Source: Hippea sp. KM1 (GTDB lineage Bacteria; Campylobacterota_A; Desulfurellia; Desulfurellales; Hippeaceae). Taken from it: a stretch of DNA of 64,000 nt. Within the stretch, counting starts at the first letter, position 1. Each line of letters opens with the position of its first letter. Shown here piece by piece: positions 8,491-16,433 of the stretch. The stretch is from contig NZ_JAFP01000001.1 of assembly GCF_000526195.1 (NCBI RefSeq), positions 1,442,014-1,506,013 on the forward strand, read 5' to 3'. The notes below the pieces were generated by a model. It searched no databases and had not been told where the DNA came from. It saw nothing but the letters and a program-made list of their open reading frames with translations. Both the position numbers and the translations under genes were made by a program.

Positions 8491-9817
8491 CGCCTATCTG
8501 ATAGTATTCAAAACCAAACTCCTTCAAAAACTCCCTGTTGTATTGGTTTCTGCCATCGAATATAACAGGGTTTTTAAGCCTCTTTTTCATCTCATAGAAA
8601 TCGGGGCTTCTAAACTCCTTCCACTCGGTTATCAGGATCATGGCATCTGCACCGTTAAGGGCGTCGTATTTATTATCGAAATAATTGACCTTATCGTTGC
8701 CCTTCAGCCAGAACCCCTTGGCATTATCCATAGCCTCAGGGTCGTATGCATTGATTGTAGCCCCCCGTTTGGTTAATTCGTTGATTATGGTTATAGACGG
8801 CGCCTCCCTCATATCGTCTGTCTGGGGCTTAAAGGCCAAACCCCACACGGCAAAGACCCTCTGGCTTAGATCATCGCCGAACCTGCTTACAATCTTGTTT
8901 AAGAAGTAATACCTCTGGGTGTGGTTTACCCTCTGAACGGCTCTTATTATCTCAGGCTCAATATCAGCCTCCAGGGCCATCTTCTCCAATGCCCTAACGT
9001 CCTTAGGAAAACAGCTGCCACCATAGCCCACGCCTGGATAGATGAAGTGATAGCCTATCCTTCTATCGCTGCCTATACCAATCCTGACCTTGTTTATGTC
9101 TGCCCCTAAAGCCTCGGCTATGCGTGAAATCTCGTTTATAAAGGAGATCTTGGTGGCAAGCATGGCGTTTGCGGCATACTTGGTAAGCTCAGCAGACCTA
9201 ACATCCATTGCTATGAAGCGCTCGTGATTCAATGTAAACGGCCTGTAAAGCTCCTTCATTATCCTCATGGATTTTTCGCTATTTGCACCGACTATAACCC
9301 TATCCGGCTTCATAAAGTCGGCAATGGCATCGCCCTCTTTTAAAAACTCCGGATTGGATACCACATCAAACCCAAAAGGCGCACCGTCTGGGTATCTCTC
9401 TTTCAGTTTCCTTTCTATAACTGCCCTGACCTTATCGGCAGTGCCCACAGGCACCGTCGATTTGTCAACCACTATCATCTCATGATCCATGTATTGGCCA
9501 ATACTCTCTGCAGCCTTCAAGACATGGTTGAGGTCAGCGCTGCCATCCTCAGACTGCGGCGTACCGACGGCTATAAAGATTATATCACTGTTTCTAACCG
9601 CATAGGCTATATCCGTTGTAAACTCGATGTTGCCTTTTTCCAAATTCCTCTTTATCATCTTATCCAAGCCGGGTTCAAATATCGGGACTATGCCCTGCCG
9701 TAATTTTTCCACCTTCTTTTCATCTATATCGACACATATAACCCTGTTGCCCATCTCAGAGAAACAGGCTCCACTAACAAGACCAACATAGCCGCTTCCG
9801 ATCATAGCAAGTCTCAT
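8480..9817 (-). CDS. ugd: UDP-glucose/GDP-mannose 6-dehydrogenase (Ugd family)
   Basis: A 445-residue NAD-dependent dehydrogenase. It oxidises the C6 hydroxyl of a nucleotide sugar, most often UDP-glucose to UDP-glucuronate, for surface polysaccharide or LPS. The N-terminal Rossmann domain starts MRLAMIGSGYVGLVSGACFS. The substrate-binding catalytic site is GVGYGGSCFPKDVRALE near residue 265, with the nucleophilic Cys. The C-terminal UDP-binding domain includes VWGLAFKPQTDDMREAPS. Length and motifs are those of bacterial Ugd. Substrate choice between UDP-glucose and related sugars cannot be decided from motifs alone. It is 12 bases downstream of the HD-domain gene and convergent with the nuclease gene. 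Confidence 0.93.
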   Translation of the reverse strand: MRLAMIGSGYVGLVSGACFSEMGNRVICVDIDEKKVEKLRQGIVPIFEPGLDKMIKRNLEKGNIEFTTDIAYAVRNSDIIFIAVGTPQSEDGSADLNHVLKAAESIGQYMDHEMIVVDKSTVPVGTADKVRAVIERKLKERYPDGAPFGFDVVSNPEFLKEGDAIADFMKPDRVIVGANSEKSMRIMKELYRPFTLNHERFIAMDVRSAELTKYAANAMLATKISFINEISRIAEALGADINKVRIGIGSDRRIGYHFIYPGVGYGGSCFPKDVRALEKMALEADIEPEIIRAVQRVNHTQRYYFLNKIVSRFGDDLSQRVFAVWGLAFKPQTDDMREAPSITIINELTKRGATINAYDPEAMDNAKGFWLKGNDKVNYFDNKYDALNGADAMILITEWKEFRSPDFYEMKKRLKNPVIFDGRNQYNREFLKEFGFEYYQIGVRG

Positions 9818-9829
9818 TCAACACACCCC

Positions 9830-11011
9830 CTATAAAAACAGCCTTTTTACGGCATCGTAGTATTCATCCTTTGTCTTTTTTACCCTATCAAGGTCAACAT
9901 CCAGCAATGCATCCAAAAGATAATCCGGATACAACCCCTTAAAATCCACTATCTGCTGTTTTATCTGATTGTTATCTAAGGCCTCCCTGTATGGCCTATC
10001 CTGCATCATGGCGGCAACAAACGATGAAAGCCCAACAACCGCAGCCTCTATATGCGGCTCATCCTTGCAGGGATACCCGCTTAAAGCGTGATTCTCATGA
10101 TGCTTAAAAACAATCTCGGCCTCATCCACAAACCCCATAGACTTAAGGATCCATAAGGCCTGATACGGATGGGACTTTATGATATTGTAAACCTCATCCT
10201 CTAAGGATGGAAGGGAGAACGAATCAAACGGAATCAATAGGTTGCCTGTATGGGAAACCAAAGAGGCATACTGAATGGTTTTTATATCCAAATCCAGTTT
10301 ATAGGCCAAAGAAACAGCAATATTCTTTACTAAAACGGAATAGTTCTCAAAAAACGGCGATATGGAATCGCTAAAGTAACCTATAAAATAACAGACGGCC
10401 GTTTTAAATTTATCATCGACCTTCTCTCTTGCCAAACCATCAAGCATACTCAAAAGCCTTCTGTCGACATTCTCATCCAGCAGATCAAACCAGAAGCACT
10501 CCCTCTTTGAGACCCTTTCAAATGCCTTCATCATCTCATCATCAAAGAGGTTTTTCTTCTGATTCAAGAAATCGAAGACCTCGTTAAACGCATAGGGATT
10601 TGTTAAGCTCCTGTAAGCCACCTCTATATTATCTGCAAGAAACAGAATACTGCCCAATACAGAGGAGTTGGAATCTATAGGCGTATGGTGCAGATTGATG
10701 GCTGTTGTGATATCTAAATGGAGATTGAAGAACCTTGCAACCCTGCCGCTAAGAACGGCATGCCGTGTGAGCCTCTCAAAATCCTCATAGACGATCTGCC
10801 TGAATGTCTCAACCTTTGATGTATCGTTGAACAGGGCTATATCGTGTATTAGGGCGGCCTTGATAAGCAAGTCCAGGCCAAACCTATCAAAACCCATCTC
10901 CTCTGCTATCCAATAGGCAATAATAGCAACCCTTCTTTGATGGAATGTGTCGTTTCCCTCAACTGAATCCGAAAGCCTGCTTAACTCGAATAAAACCCTA
11001 TTTACATCCAT
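9830..11011 (-). CDS. Tandem HD-domain protein, degenerate HD-GYP-like
   Basis: A 393-residue cytoplasmic protein with two HD-type halves. The N-terminal half has the metal-binding pair in ALIHDIALF (about 53-61) and a later His pair in NLHHTPID. The C-terminal half resembles HD-GYP c-di-GMP phosphodiesterases (FKHHENHALSGYP, QDRPYREAL), but its usual HD dyad reads SHTG, so that metal site looks broken. Function could be signalling through c-di-GMP or nucleotide hydrolysis by the first half. Neither is shown. It is the first gene of a likely operon with ugd, with a strong GAGGAGG ribosome site and a predicted promoter upstream. Confidence 0.7.
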   Translation of the reverse strand: MDVNRVLFELSRLSDSVEGNDTFHQRRVAIIAYWIAEEMGFDRFGLDLLIKAALIHDIALFNDTSKVETFRQIVYEDFERLTRHAVLSGRVARFFNLHLDITTAINLHHTPIDSNSSVLGSILFLADNIEVAYRSLTNPYAFNEVFDFLNQKKNLFDDEMMKAFERVSKRECFWFDLLDENVDRRLLSMLDGLAREKVDDKFKTAVCYFIGYFSDSISPFFENYSVLVKNIAVSLAYKLDLDIKTIQYASLVSHTGNLLIPFDSFSLPSLEDEVYNIIKSHPYQALWILKSMGFVDEAEIVFKHHENHALSGYPCKDEPHIEAAVVGLSSFVAAMMQDRPYREALDNNQIKQQIVDFKGLYPDYLLDALLDVDLDRVKKTKDEYYDAVKRLFL

Positions 11012-11031
11012 CTCTTACCTCCTCGTTGAAT

Positions 11032-11058
11032 ATTATAAAAACTGGCAAGAACTTGCAA
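11032..11058 (-). promoter_or_regulatory. Predicted promoter of the HD-domain gene
   Basis: On the minus strand, TTGCAA (11058-11053), a 15-base spacer and a consensus TATAAT (11037-11032). An inverted repeat GCAAG-AA-CTTGC (11045-11056) lies within it and could be an operator. The spacer is short, so this is tentative. Confidence 0.45.
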
Positions 11059-11098
11059 ATAATGTCCAAATTGATAATCTATTTAACAAGGAGGTGTT

Positions 11099-12403
11099 AT
11101 GGCTAAGGTAGCAATCGTAGGAAAACCCAATGTAGGAAAATCGACCCTCTTCAACGCCCTAGTAAAGAAGAACAAGAGCCTGATACTGGATATGCCAGGC
11201 ACCACAAGGGACAGGATCTTCGAATACGGCAGAGTTGACGATAAGGATGTGCTCTTTATCGACACAGGGGGGTTTGAGACAGAGGGTGAGTTTTCAGAAA
11301 GCATAAACGAACAGATAAAACTCGCTATAGACTCAAGCGATGTTGTAATAGTGGTGTTTGACTTAACAACACCCTTGAGCATTCAGGATGAGGAGATATT
11401 CAGGTATGTGGTAAAATCAAAAAAACCATACATATTGGTTGCAAACAAAAGCGATATAAAGAGGCAGGAGTTTGAATACGACTATTACAAATTCGGTGAA
11501 ATACTGAAAATATCGGCAACACACAAAAGGAATCTGAATACACTAAAGGAAAGGCTCAGCACCATTATAGATGAAACCGAACATAGGCTGGATTGCGTTG
11601 CAAAGATAGCCATAACCGGCAGGTCCAATGTGGGCAAATCCAGCCTTATAAATGCCATATTGGGCGAAAACAGGAGCGTTGTAAGCGACAAGATAGGCAC
11701 AACCACCGACAGCATAGATACACCTTTTATCTATAACTCACAATGCTATCTATTGGTCGATACGGCGGGGATAAGGAAAAAAGCCAAAACGAAGAAGGCC
11801 ATAGACAAGCTCTCAAGCATATTCTCCTTCTTTGCCATAGACAGAAGCGATATATGCGTCTTCTTAATCGATGCAAAAGAGGGGCTAACCTCAACGGATA
11901 AGTTCATCATAGACAAGATCGTCGAGAAGAATAAGGGTATAATAATAGCCTTAAACAAGTGGGATCTGGTTAAAAATACGACATTTGCAGAATACGAAAA
12001 GCTCCTAAAGCAGCATTTGCCGTTTGCATGGTTTGCCGAGTTTTTAGCCATCAGCGCAAAAGAATCCAAAAACATAGACAAACTCCTAAAAAGGATACAA
12101 TCCGTTCAGAAGCGATGTTCAAGACGCATACCAACTCACGAATTAAACGAAAAACTCCACTCGATAATCAGGCAGAACGCTCCGTTTTCAAAAAGGGGTA
12201 AGGAGGTTAAGCTAAAATACATGACGCAGGTGGACACAAACCCACCGCACTTTGTCATATTCACCAACAGGCCCGACGAGATTGAAGAGAATTACAGGCG
12301 GTATGTAAGAAATAGCATGTATAGACTGTTCGACTTTAAGGGCTGCTCCATAAAAATCACATACAGGAGCTCAAAGAATGAACCAGATATTGGAGAGGAT
12401 TAA
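11099..12403 (+). CDS. der: Ribosome assembly GTPase Der (EngA)
   Basis: A 434-residue GTPase with two tandem G domains and a KH-like C-terminal domain, needed for maturation of the 50S ribosomal subunit. The first G1 motif, GKPNVGKSTLF, is at residues 7-17 and its G3 is DTGGFE. The second G1, GRSNVGKSSLI, is near residue 176 and its G3 is DTAGI. NKSD and NKWD provide the G4 motifs. The KH region follows from about residue 350. The ATG has a strong AAGGAGG site. The start of nth lies 26 bases inside the der end, in another frame. It opens the long plus-strand gene train. Confidence 0.96.
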   Translation: MAKVAIVGKPNVGKSTLFNALVKKNKSLILDMPGTTRDRIFEYGRVDDKDVLFIDTGGFETEGEFSESINEQIKLAIDSSDVVIVVFDLTTPLSIQDEEIFRYVVKSKKPYILVANKSDIKRQEFEYDYYKFGEILKISATHKRNLNTLKERLSTIIDETEHRLDCVAKIAITGRSNVGKSSLINAILGENRSVVSDKIGTTTDSIDTPFIYNSQCYLLVDTAGIRKKAKTKKAIDKLSSIFSFFAIDRSDICVFLIDAKEGLTSTDKFIIDKIVEKNKGIIIALNKWDLVKNTTFAEYEKLLKQHLPFAWFAEFLAISAKESKNIDKLLKRIQSVQKRCSRRIPTHELNEKLHSIIRQNAPFSKRGKEVKLKYMTQVDTNPPHFVIFTNRPDEIEENYRRYVRNSMYRLFDFKGCSIKITYRSSKNEPDIGED

Positions 12404-12992
12404 GAAACACTATCCGACACCGACGCTTGAGCTTAACTTCTCAAATCCGTTTGAACTGCTTGTGGCTTTGGTATTATCAGCCAGATGCACGGATAAACTG
12501 ACAAACACCATTACACCAAGGATATTCAGCAAATACCCCACACCAGACAAACTAAAAGAGGCCAACTATGACGAACTTAACGATATAATCTCATCCTGCA
12601 GCATGCACAACACCAAGGCAAAAAACCTCATAGCCATAGCAGAGGCATTATGCAAGAATTACAACTGCGAGGTGCCCAAAAGCATAGAAGAGCTAACCAA
12701 ACTCCCAGGCATTGGCAGAAAAACGGCAAATATCATACTCTCCTTTGGTTTTGGAATACCCGCTGTGGGGGTCGATACCCATGTGTTGAGAATGGCAAAT
12801 AGGCTGGGCATATCCAATTCCAAAAAAGCAGAGGTCATAGAGGAAGAAATAAAAAAGAGCATACCAGAGGAGGATTGGATAGTCTTCTATTCTGGATTGA
12901 TCCTGCATGGCAGGCATATCTGCAAGGCAAGAAAGCCCAAATGCGATGAATGCTTCCTAAACGACATATGCCCAAAGATAGGGGTAAAATGA
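12378..12992 (+). CDS. nth: Endonuclease III (DNA glycosylase/AP lyase)
   Basis: A 204-residue base-excision-repair enzyme that removes oxidised pyrimidines and cleaves the abasic site. The helix-hairpin-helix LPGIGRKTANII is followed by the catalytic Asp in GVDTHVLRMANRLG, and the catalytic Lys is in GRKTA. The [4Fe-4S] cluster ligands are complete with the exact C-x6-C-x2-C-x5-C spacing (C182, C189, C192, C198). Length is normal. It overlaps der by 26 bases and the next gene by 4 bases (ATGA), so it should be translated from a polycistronic message. Confidence 0.95.
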   Translation: MNQILERIKKHYPTPTLELNFSNPFELLVALVLSARCTDKLTNTITPRIFSKYPTPDKLKEANYDELNDIISSCSMHNTKAKNLIAIAEALCKNYNCEVPKSIEELTKLPGIGRKTANIILSFGFGIPAVGVDTHVLRMANRLGISNSKKAEVIEEEIKKSIPEEDWIVFYSGLILHGRHICKARKPKCDECFLNDICPKIGVK

Positions 12993-13360
12993 TAAAAAGA
13001 GAGGGCTTCTGGTTCTGTTTTGACGATAAACTCTGCAAAACCTGCAAGGCTAAATGCTGTATCGGTGAGGGGTATGTCTTTTTAACCGACGATGACATAA
13101 AAGGGCTATCGGCTTTTCTGGGTGTATCGAAAGATGAGTTTTTAGACAAATACACAAGAAGGGTTTTTGGGAAGATAGCCCTTATAGACCTGGTTATAAA
13201 GAATCAGAAGCGGTGTGTATTTTTGGATGATGATTACAGATGCGAGGTCTATCCCCAAAGGCCATCTCAATGCAGGAATTTCCCCTTCTGGGAGAGGCTA
13301 AAATCGTTCTCCATCGATGAATTAAAAACGCTCTGTCCGGCGATTAAACCATGCAAATAA
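12989..13360 (+). CDS. YkgJ-family CxxCxxCC protein
   Basis: A 123-residue member of the zinc/iron-chelating CxxCxxCC family (PF03692). The cysteine cluster is C16-x2-C19-x3-CC (23-24), with more Cys in KRCVFLDDDYRCEVYPQRP and QCRNFPFW. Family members bind a metal or Fe-S cluster. Their biochemical role is mostly unknown and no function is assigned here. I chose the ATG at 12989 because it forms an ATGA overlap with the nth stop. An earlier in-frame methionine at 12950 would overlap nth by more than 40 bases. The next gene starts inside its last codons. Confidence 0.85.
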   Translation: MIKREGFWFCFDDKLCKTCKAKCCIGEGYVFLTDDDIKGLSAFLGVSKDEFLDKYTRRVFGKIALIDLVIKNQKRCVFLDDDYRCEVYPQRPSQCRNFPFWERLKSFSIDELKTLCPAIKPCK

Positions 13361-14283
13361 ATTCGATAAACCTAACACCCAAACAGGCAGCAACACTCAT
13401 AAAAAACCTCTTCCGTCTGGGCGAGATAGTTGACGCTGAGGTTGTATCAAAAAAGTCCAACAACACCTATATCGTAAGGATAAAGGGCGAGTTGTTTGAG
13501 GCCACCTCAAACATTCCTCTAACAACAGACAAGGCAAAACTCATTGTAAAACAGGTCTCACCGAACATCATCCTTAAATTAACAGACAATGAGAAGGCCT
13601 ATGAGTTTATAAAGGCGCAGGCACCACCAATAGAGATAGAAGTCAAAGAGGAAACCATCATAGAAAGCCTAACAAGCCGCCTGAAGAAAGAAGAAACTCT
13701 AAACAACCCCAAAAAGCTCTTATTAACCATAACAATGCTAAACGACTCAATAGACGATGAACAGATCAAGACCGCCCTATCGGAATTGGAAATGGAGTTC
13801 ATAAAGACAAAAACCATAGACAGAAAAAGACTGGAAAACATCATCTCAAAGATAGAGCACATTACAGACAAAACCCAACCGGATGAGGTTCAAAAGCTCA
13901 CCCAAACCATAAAAGAGGCAATAAAGCACATAAAAATAGAAAACCCAAACAACCTATTCGTCCAGATACCCGTAATAAAACAGCAAAAGATAGAACACCT
14001 CTATATAAGGGAAGAAAAGGGCAAAAATCAGCAGGAAAAGAGGTATTTCAAAATCACTGTTATATCCAACAATGCCAGATATGGATTAATCCAGATAGAC
14101 GCACTGGAGATAGAAGGCAAGATATCTGTAAAGCTATCCTTTGAAAACAAGCGCTCCTTCGAACTGTTTTCAAAACGGCTGCAAAAGCTTAAGCAATTCT
14201 TAGGCAATGATGTCAATGTGGTTTTAGGGGTGATGGATAGAAAACCGATACTCATACCGAAGAGGCTTAACATAAAAATATAA
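13351..14283 (+). CDS. Hypothetical protein, possibly FliK/hook-length-control-like
   Basis: A 310-residue Lys/Glu/Ile-rich soluble protein with no signal peptide or membrane segment. The first 100 residues look beta-rich (VDAEVVSKKSNNTYIVRIKG). A charged helical middle follows. The last 100 residues (YFKITVISNNARYGLIQIDA to the end) resemble in layout the C-terminal globular domain of flagellar hook-length proteins such as FliK. The resemblance is weak and by eye only. No other flagellar genes are nearby. It overlaps the previous gene by 10 bases and is followed by a 74-base gap before rpmE. Confidence 0.6.
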   Translation: MQINSINLTPKQAATLIKNLFRLGEIVDAEVVSKKSNNTYIVRIKGELFEATSNIPLTTDKAKLIVKQVSPNIILKLTDNEKAYEFIKAQAPPIEIEVKEETIIESLTSRLKKEETLNNPKKLLLTITMLNDSIDDEQIKTALSELEMEFIKTKTIDRKRLENIISKIEHITDKTQPDEVQKLTQTIKEAIKHIKIENPNNLFVQIPVIKQQKIEHLYIREEKGKNQQEKRYFKITVISNNARYGLIQIDALEIEGKISVKLSFENKRSFELFSKRLQKLKQFLGNDVNVVLGVMDRKPILIPKRLNIKI

Positions 14284-14357
14284 TGCATTGTTCTTGCCTA
14301 AGCAGGTATTTTATGCTAACCTAACGCAGAAATTCTTTTGAGAAGGGGTGTGAAGGA

Positions 14358-14573
14358 ATGAAGAAGGGTATACATCCTGAATACAAGATCACGACTATCA
14401 GGTGTGCTTGTGGAAACGAGATAGTTACAAGGTCAACGGTGGAGAATCTGACGGTTCAGGTCTGCTCCAAATGCCATCCTTACTTTACAGGCAAACAGAA
14501 GATAGTTGACGAAACCGGAAGAGTGGAGAAGTTTAATAGAAAATACAGAAGAAACCAGAATAAAGAAAATTAA
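14358..14573 (+). CDS. rpmE: 50S ribosomal protein L31 (zinc-binding type)
   Basis: A 71-residue L31 that sits at the central protuberance and bridges the ribosomal subunits. It is the zinc-ribbon form: C16-A-C18 and C36-x2-C39 are all present ([18 protein letters not shown]). The alternative Zn-free form lacks these. Start ATG at 14358 has a GAAGGGG-rich stretch upstream. The 74-base gap before it has weak promoter-like hexamers (TTGTTC/TATGCT) but nothing convincing. Confidence 0.96.
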   Translation: MKKGIHPEYKITTIRCACGNEIVTRSTVENLTVQVCSKCHPYFTGKQKIVDETGRVEKFNRKYRRNQNKEN

Positions 14574-14592
14574 TGTTTGGGGGTATATAAAA

Positions 14593-14865
14593 ATGGATGG
14601 AAAGAGCGATACCTTCAACATCGATAAGGAGTTAGACCTGAGGGGCTTGGACGAGGGCACTATAACCCAGAAGGTTCAAGAGGGTGTATCTGCCACAAAG
14701 AAGGGCAACTTCATGCTCGTCTATGTGAACAGGTATGAGGACATCTCCATCGTTGCAAAAGCGGCATTCGCAGTCAAAGCCACCGTTGATAATGTGCTTA
14801 AGAAGAACGAAAAAGACTGGGTTGTGATGGTTAAAAACGAGGTGCCCGTAGCTCAAGCTGGATAG
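14593..14865 (+). CDS. Small TusA-like protein lacking the catalytic CPxP; 3' end lies inside tRNA-Arg
   Basis: A 90-residue protein. Its layout (FNIDKELDLRGLDEG, a helix, then NFMLVYVNRYEDISIVAKAA and a second helix ending KDWVVMVKNE) resembles the small TusA/SirA fold of sulfur-carrier proteins. The CPxP sequence that holds the reactive cysteine is replaced by DEGT, and there is no Cys at all, so it cannot carry sulfur the normal way. The family call is by eye and moderate. The ATG at 14593 follows GGGGGTATATAAAA. Starting earlier would overlap rpmE. Its last eight codons and stop (about 14842-14865) are also the 5' part of tRNA-Arg, giving the C-terminus VPVAQAG. Confidence 0.65.
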   Translation: MDGKSDTFNIDKELDLRGLDEGTITQKVQEGVSATKKGNFMLVYVNRYEDISIVAKAAFAVKATVDNVLKKNEKDWVVMVKNEVPVAQAG

Positions 14866-14919
14866 AGCGTAAGACTCCGGATCTTAAGGTTGGGGGTTCA
14901 AATCCCCCCGGGTACGCCA
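14842..14919 (+). tRNA. tRNA-Arg (anticodon CCG)
   Basis: A complete 78-base cloverleaf. The acceptor stem GTGCCCG (14842-14848) pairs with CGGGTAC (14909-14915) with one G-T. The D stem is GCTC/GAGC. The anticodon stem TAAGA/TCTTA encloses the loop CTCCGGA, giving anticodon CCG (14877-14879), which reads CGG arginine codons. The T stem GGGGG/CCCCC holds TTCAAAT. Discriminator G and an encoded CCA (14917-14919) complete it. The 5' 24 bases overlap the end of the preceding coding gene, and the last A is also the A of the next gene's ATG. Confidence 0.96.
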
Positions 14920-15245
14920 TGATAATTAGCGTAAAGGAAGCGATAGAGAGGGAACTGCTAAAAGATGAAAGATGGGAGGGGGTTGGTTTATCTTCTTATG
15001 TTTATGAGGTTATACGCAACATTCTGGGTGAAGGCCTATCCTCCCAGATAGAGATGGCAGGCTTCAGGGGTGGAATCGTATGGATAAAGACGCCAAATGC
15101 GGTGTTCTCTCAGGAGTTGTCGCTTTGGGAAAATGAGATAGTAAACAGGGTAAATAAGGTATTTAACAAACCCATCCTAAAAGGTATTAGATTTAGAGAG
15201 GCCTGGCATGGAAGACAAAGACAGGCTTTCAGAGGAAGAGACTAA
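14919..15245 (+). CDS. DUF721/DciA-like protein
   Basis: A 108-residue protein resembling the DUF721 family. In several bacteria that family includes DciA, the loader/partner of the replicative helicase DnaB. The most similar part is the second half: GGIVWIKTPNAVFSQELSL, then ENEIVNRVNKVF and KGIRFR, which matches the family pattern of binding, helix and a terminal strand. The ATG at 14919 shares its first base with the CCA end of tRNA-Arg, so no separate ribosome site exists outside the tRNA. The start could be reached only on an unprocessed transcript. An alternative start further in is possible but lacks an obvious site. The family call is moderate. Confidence 0.65.
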   Translation: MIISVKEAIERELLKDERWEGVGLSSYVYEVIRNILGEGLSSQIEMAGFRGGIVWIKTPNAVFSQELSLWENEIVNRVNKVFNKPILKGIRFREAWHGRQRQAFRGRD

Positions 15246-15336
15246 AGAGCAGGAAGGAAAAAGCATAGCTGATAAGACCTGGGAGGATGATGACTGGGAG
15301 GATGATCCCAGCGGTATATCCCCGGGTTGCGGCTAA
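15208..15336 (+). CDS. Small acidic hypothetical protein (42 residues)
   Basis: A short open frame from ATG 15208 to TAA 15334-15336. It has a GAGAGG site 5-6 bases upstream and overlaps the end of the DciA-like gene by 38 bases. The protein is very acidic (many Glu/Asp, two WEDD repeats, KTWEDDDWEDDPS) and ends SGISPGCG. It has no membrane segment. I do not recognise a family. In favour of it being real are the ribosome site, the tight packing (16 bases to bamD) and the biased composition. Against it is its size. Confidence 0.5.
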   Translation: MEDKDRLSEEETKEQEGKSIADKTWEDDDWEDDPSGISPGCG

Positions 15337-15352
15337 ACAAAGGGAGCTTAAG

Positions 15353-16108
15353 GTGAAAAAGACCATAGCTGTGTTGAGTATATGCGGTATAGTCCTTGCG
15401 GGGTGTTCTTCGCATAAGAAGATCATACCCAAAGAGGAAGAAAAACCCGCTTACGAATGGTATAACGAGGGCATACAGGATTACATAAACCACGACTATT
15501 CAGAGGCAGAGCACGCCCTAACGATGATAAACGCCCAACACCCGGGCAGCATCTATGCAAAGAGGGCAACCCTGGCCCTGGGCGATGTATACTTTGCAAA
15601 AGGCGAATACATCCTTGCCAGGGACTATTATAGAAAATTCATAAAGCTATATCCCAACAGCAAAGAGGCGATGTATGCCAAATACAAGATCGCCTTAAGC
15701 TTTTATAAGGCAAAAAACAACTACAAATGCGATGCAACACCCCTAAGGAGGGCAATAGAGGAGTTTTTGGACTTTTTAGATAAATACCCCAACAGTCCAT
15801 ACAACGAGAAGGTGTCTTACTATCTAACCAAAAGCATTGAGGAGTTGTATAAGCACGAACTGTTTGTGGCAAGCTTCTATGCAGACTTAGACGAATTCAA
15901 TGCGGCAAGGAATAGATTGGATTACATGTATAAACACTTCAAAGGGGTTGATTTCAACGACAGGATGCTGTTTTTAATGGGCAAGGTTTACTACAGGCTA
16001 AACAGAAAGAACCAGGCGTTGGCGTTCTTTAAAGAATTAATATCAAAATACCCCAATAGCGAATACGCAAAAGAAGCAAAACAGCTCATAAATGGACTCG
16101 ATCATTAA
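15353..16108 (+). CDS. bamD: Outer membrane assembly lipoprotein BamD (TPR)
   Basis: A 251-residue lipoprotein of the beta-barrel assembly machine at the inner face of the outer membrane. The chosen GTG start (15353) has a GGGAG site and gives a textbook lipoprotein signal, VKKTIAVLSICGIVLAGCSS, with lipobox LAGC. TPR-like repeats follow, for example YNEGIQDYINHDYSEAEHAL, LALGDVYFAKGEYILARDYY and FLMGKVYYRLNRKNQALAFF. Upstream in-frame codons would add residues before the signal and are rejected. Its partner bamA is 4.5 kb downstream in the same gene train. The sHsp gene starts inside its 3' end. Confidence 0.9.
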   Translation: MKKTIAVLSICGIVLAGCSSHKKIIPKEEEKPAYEWYNEGIQDYINHDYSEAEHALTMINAQHPGSIYAKRATLALGDVYFAKGEYILARDYYRKFIKLYPNSKEAMYAKYKIALSFYKAKNNYKCDATPLRRAIEEFLDFLDKYPNSPYNEKVSYYLTKSIEELYKHELFVASFYADLDEFNAARNRLDYMYKHFKGVDFNDRMLFLMGKVYYRLNRKNQALAFFKELISKYPNSEYAKEAKQLINGLDH

Positions 16109-16430
16109 GCAGATAGTTAACCTCGTTTTCATAGAGAAAGACACCCTGTGGGAGCCGCCCTGTGATGCATACAGCCACGATGATCTATTTGTTATAGAAA
16201 TCGAGATAACAAACCTTGATACAAAGAGATTGAGCATTAATATTACAGATAAAAAAACCATCACCATCATCGGGGCAAAGCACAGGGATACCTCAATAAG
16301 CTCCAATTACCTCAGGGCTGAAAGGGTGTTTGGGAGTTTTAAGAAGCAGGTGGAGCTGCCCTGCCCTGTTAGGTTTAAGAGCATGAAATACACAGATGGA
16401 ATCCTGAAAATAACACTAATAAAGGAGTGA
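16092..16430 (+). CDS. Small heat-shock protein (Hsp20/alpha-crystallin family)
   Basis: A 112-residue ATP-independent holdase. After a short N-terminal arm, the alpha-crystallin domain starts at WEPPCDAYSHDDLFVIEIEI. The family-typical RAERVFGSFKKQVELP and YTDGILKITLIKE follow near the end. The usual C-terminal IxI extension is nearly absent because the protein stops right after KITLIKE. It may therefore form smaller oligomers than typical sHsps. It overlaps bamD by 17 bases and is 3 bases upstream of lon, so a holdase and a protease are co-expressed, probably as a stress unit. No CIRCE-like or other stress operator was seen. Confidence 0.9.
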   Translation: MDSIIKQIVNLVFIEKDTLWEPPCDAYSHDDLFVIEIEITNLDTKRLSINITDKKTITIIGAKHRDTSISSNYLRAERVFGSFKKQVELPCPVRFKSMKYTDGILKITLIKE

Positions 16431-16433
16431 GGT

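Noticed and set aside
14506-14592. A longer start for the TusA-like protein overlapping rpmE
   Set aside because: It would overlap L31 by 68 bases and has no ribosome site, while ATG 14593 has one.
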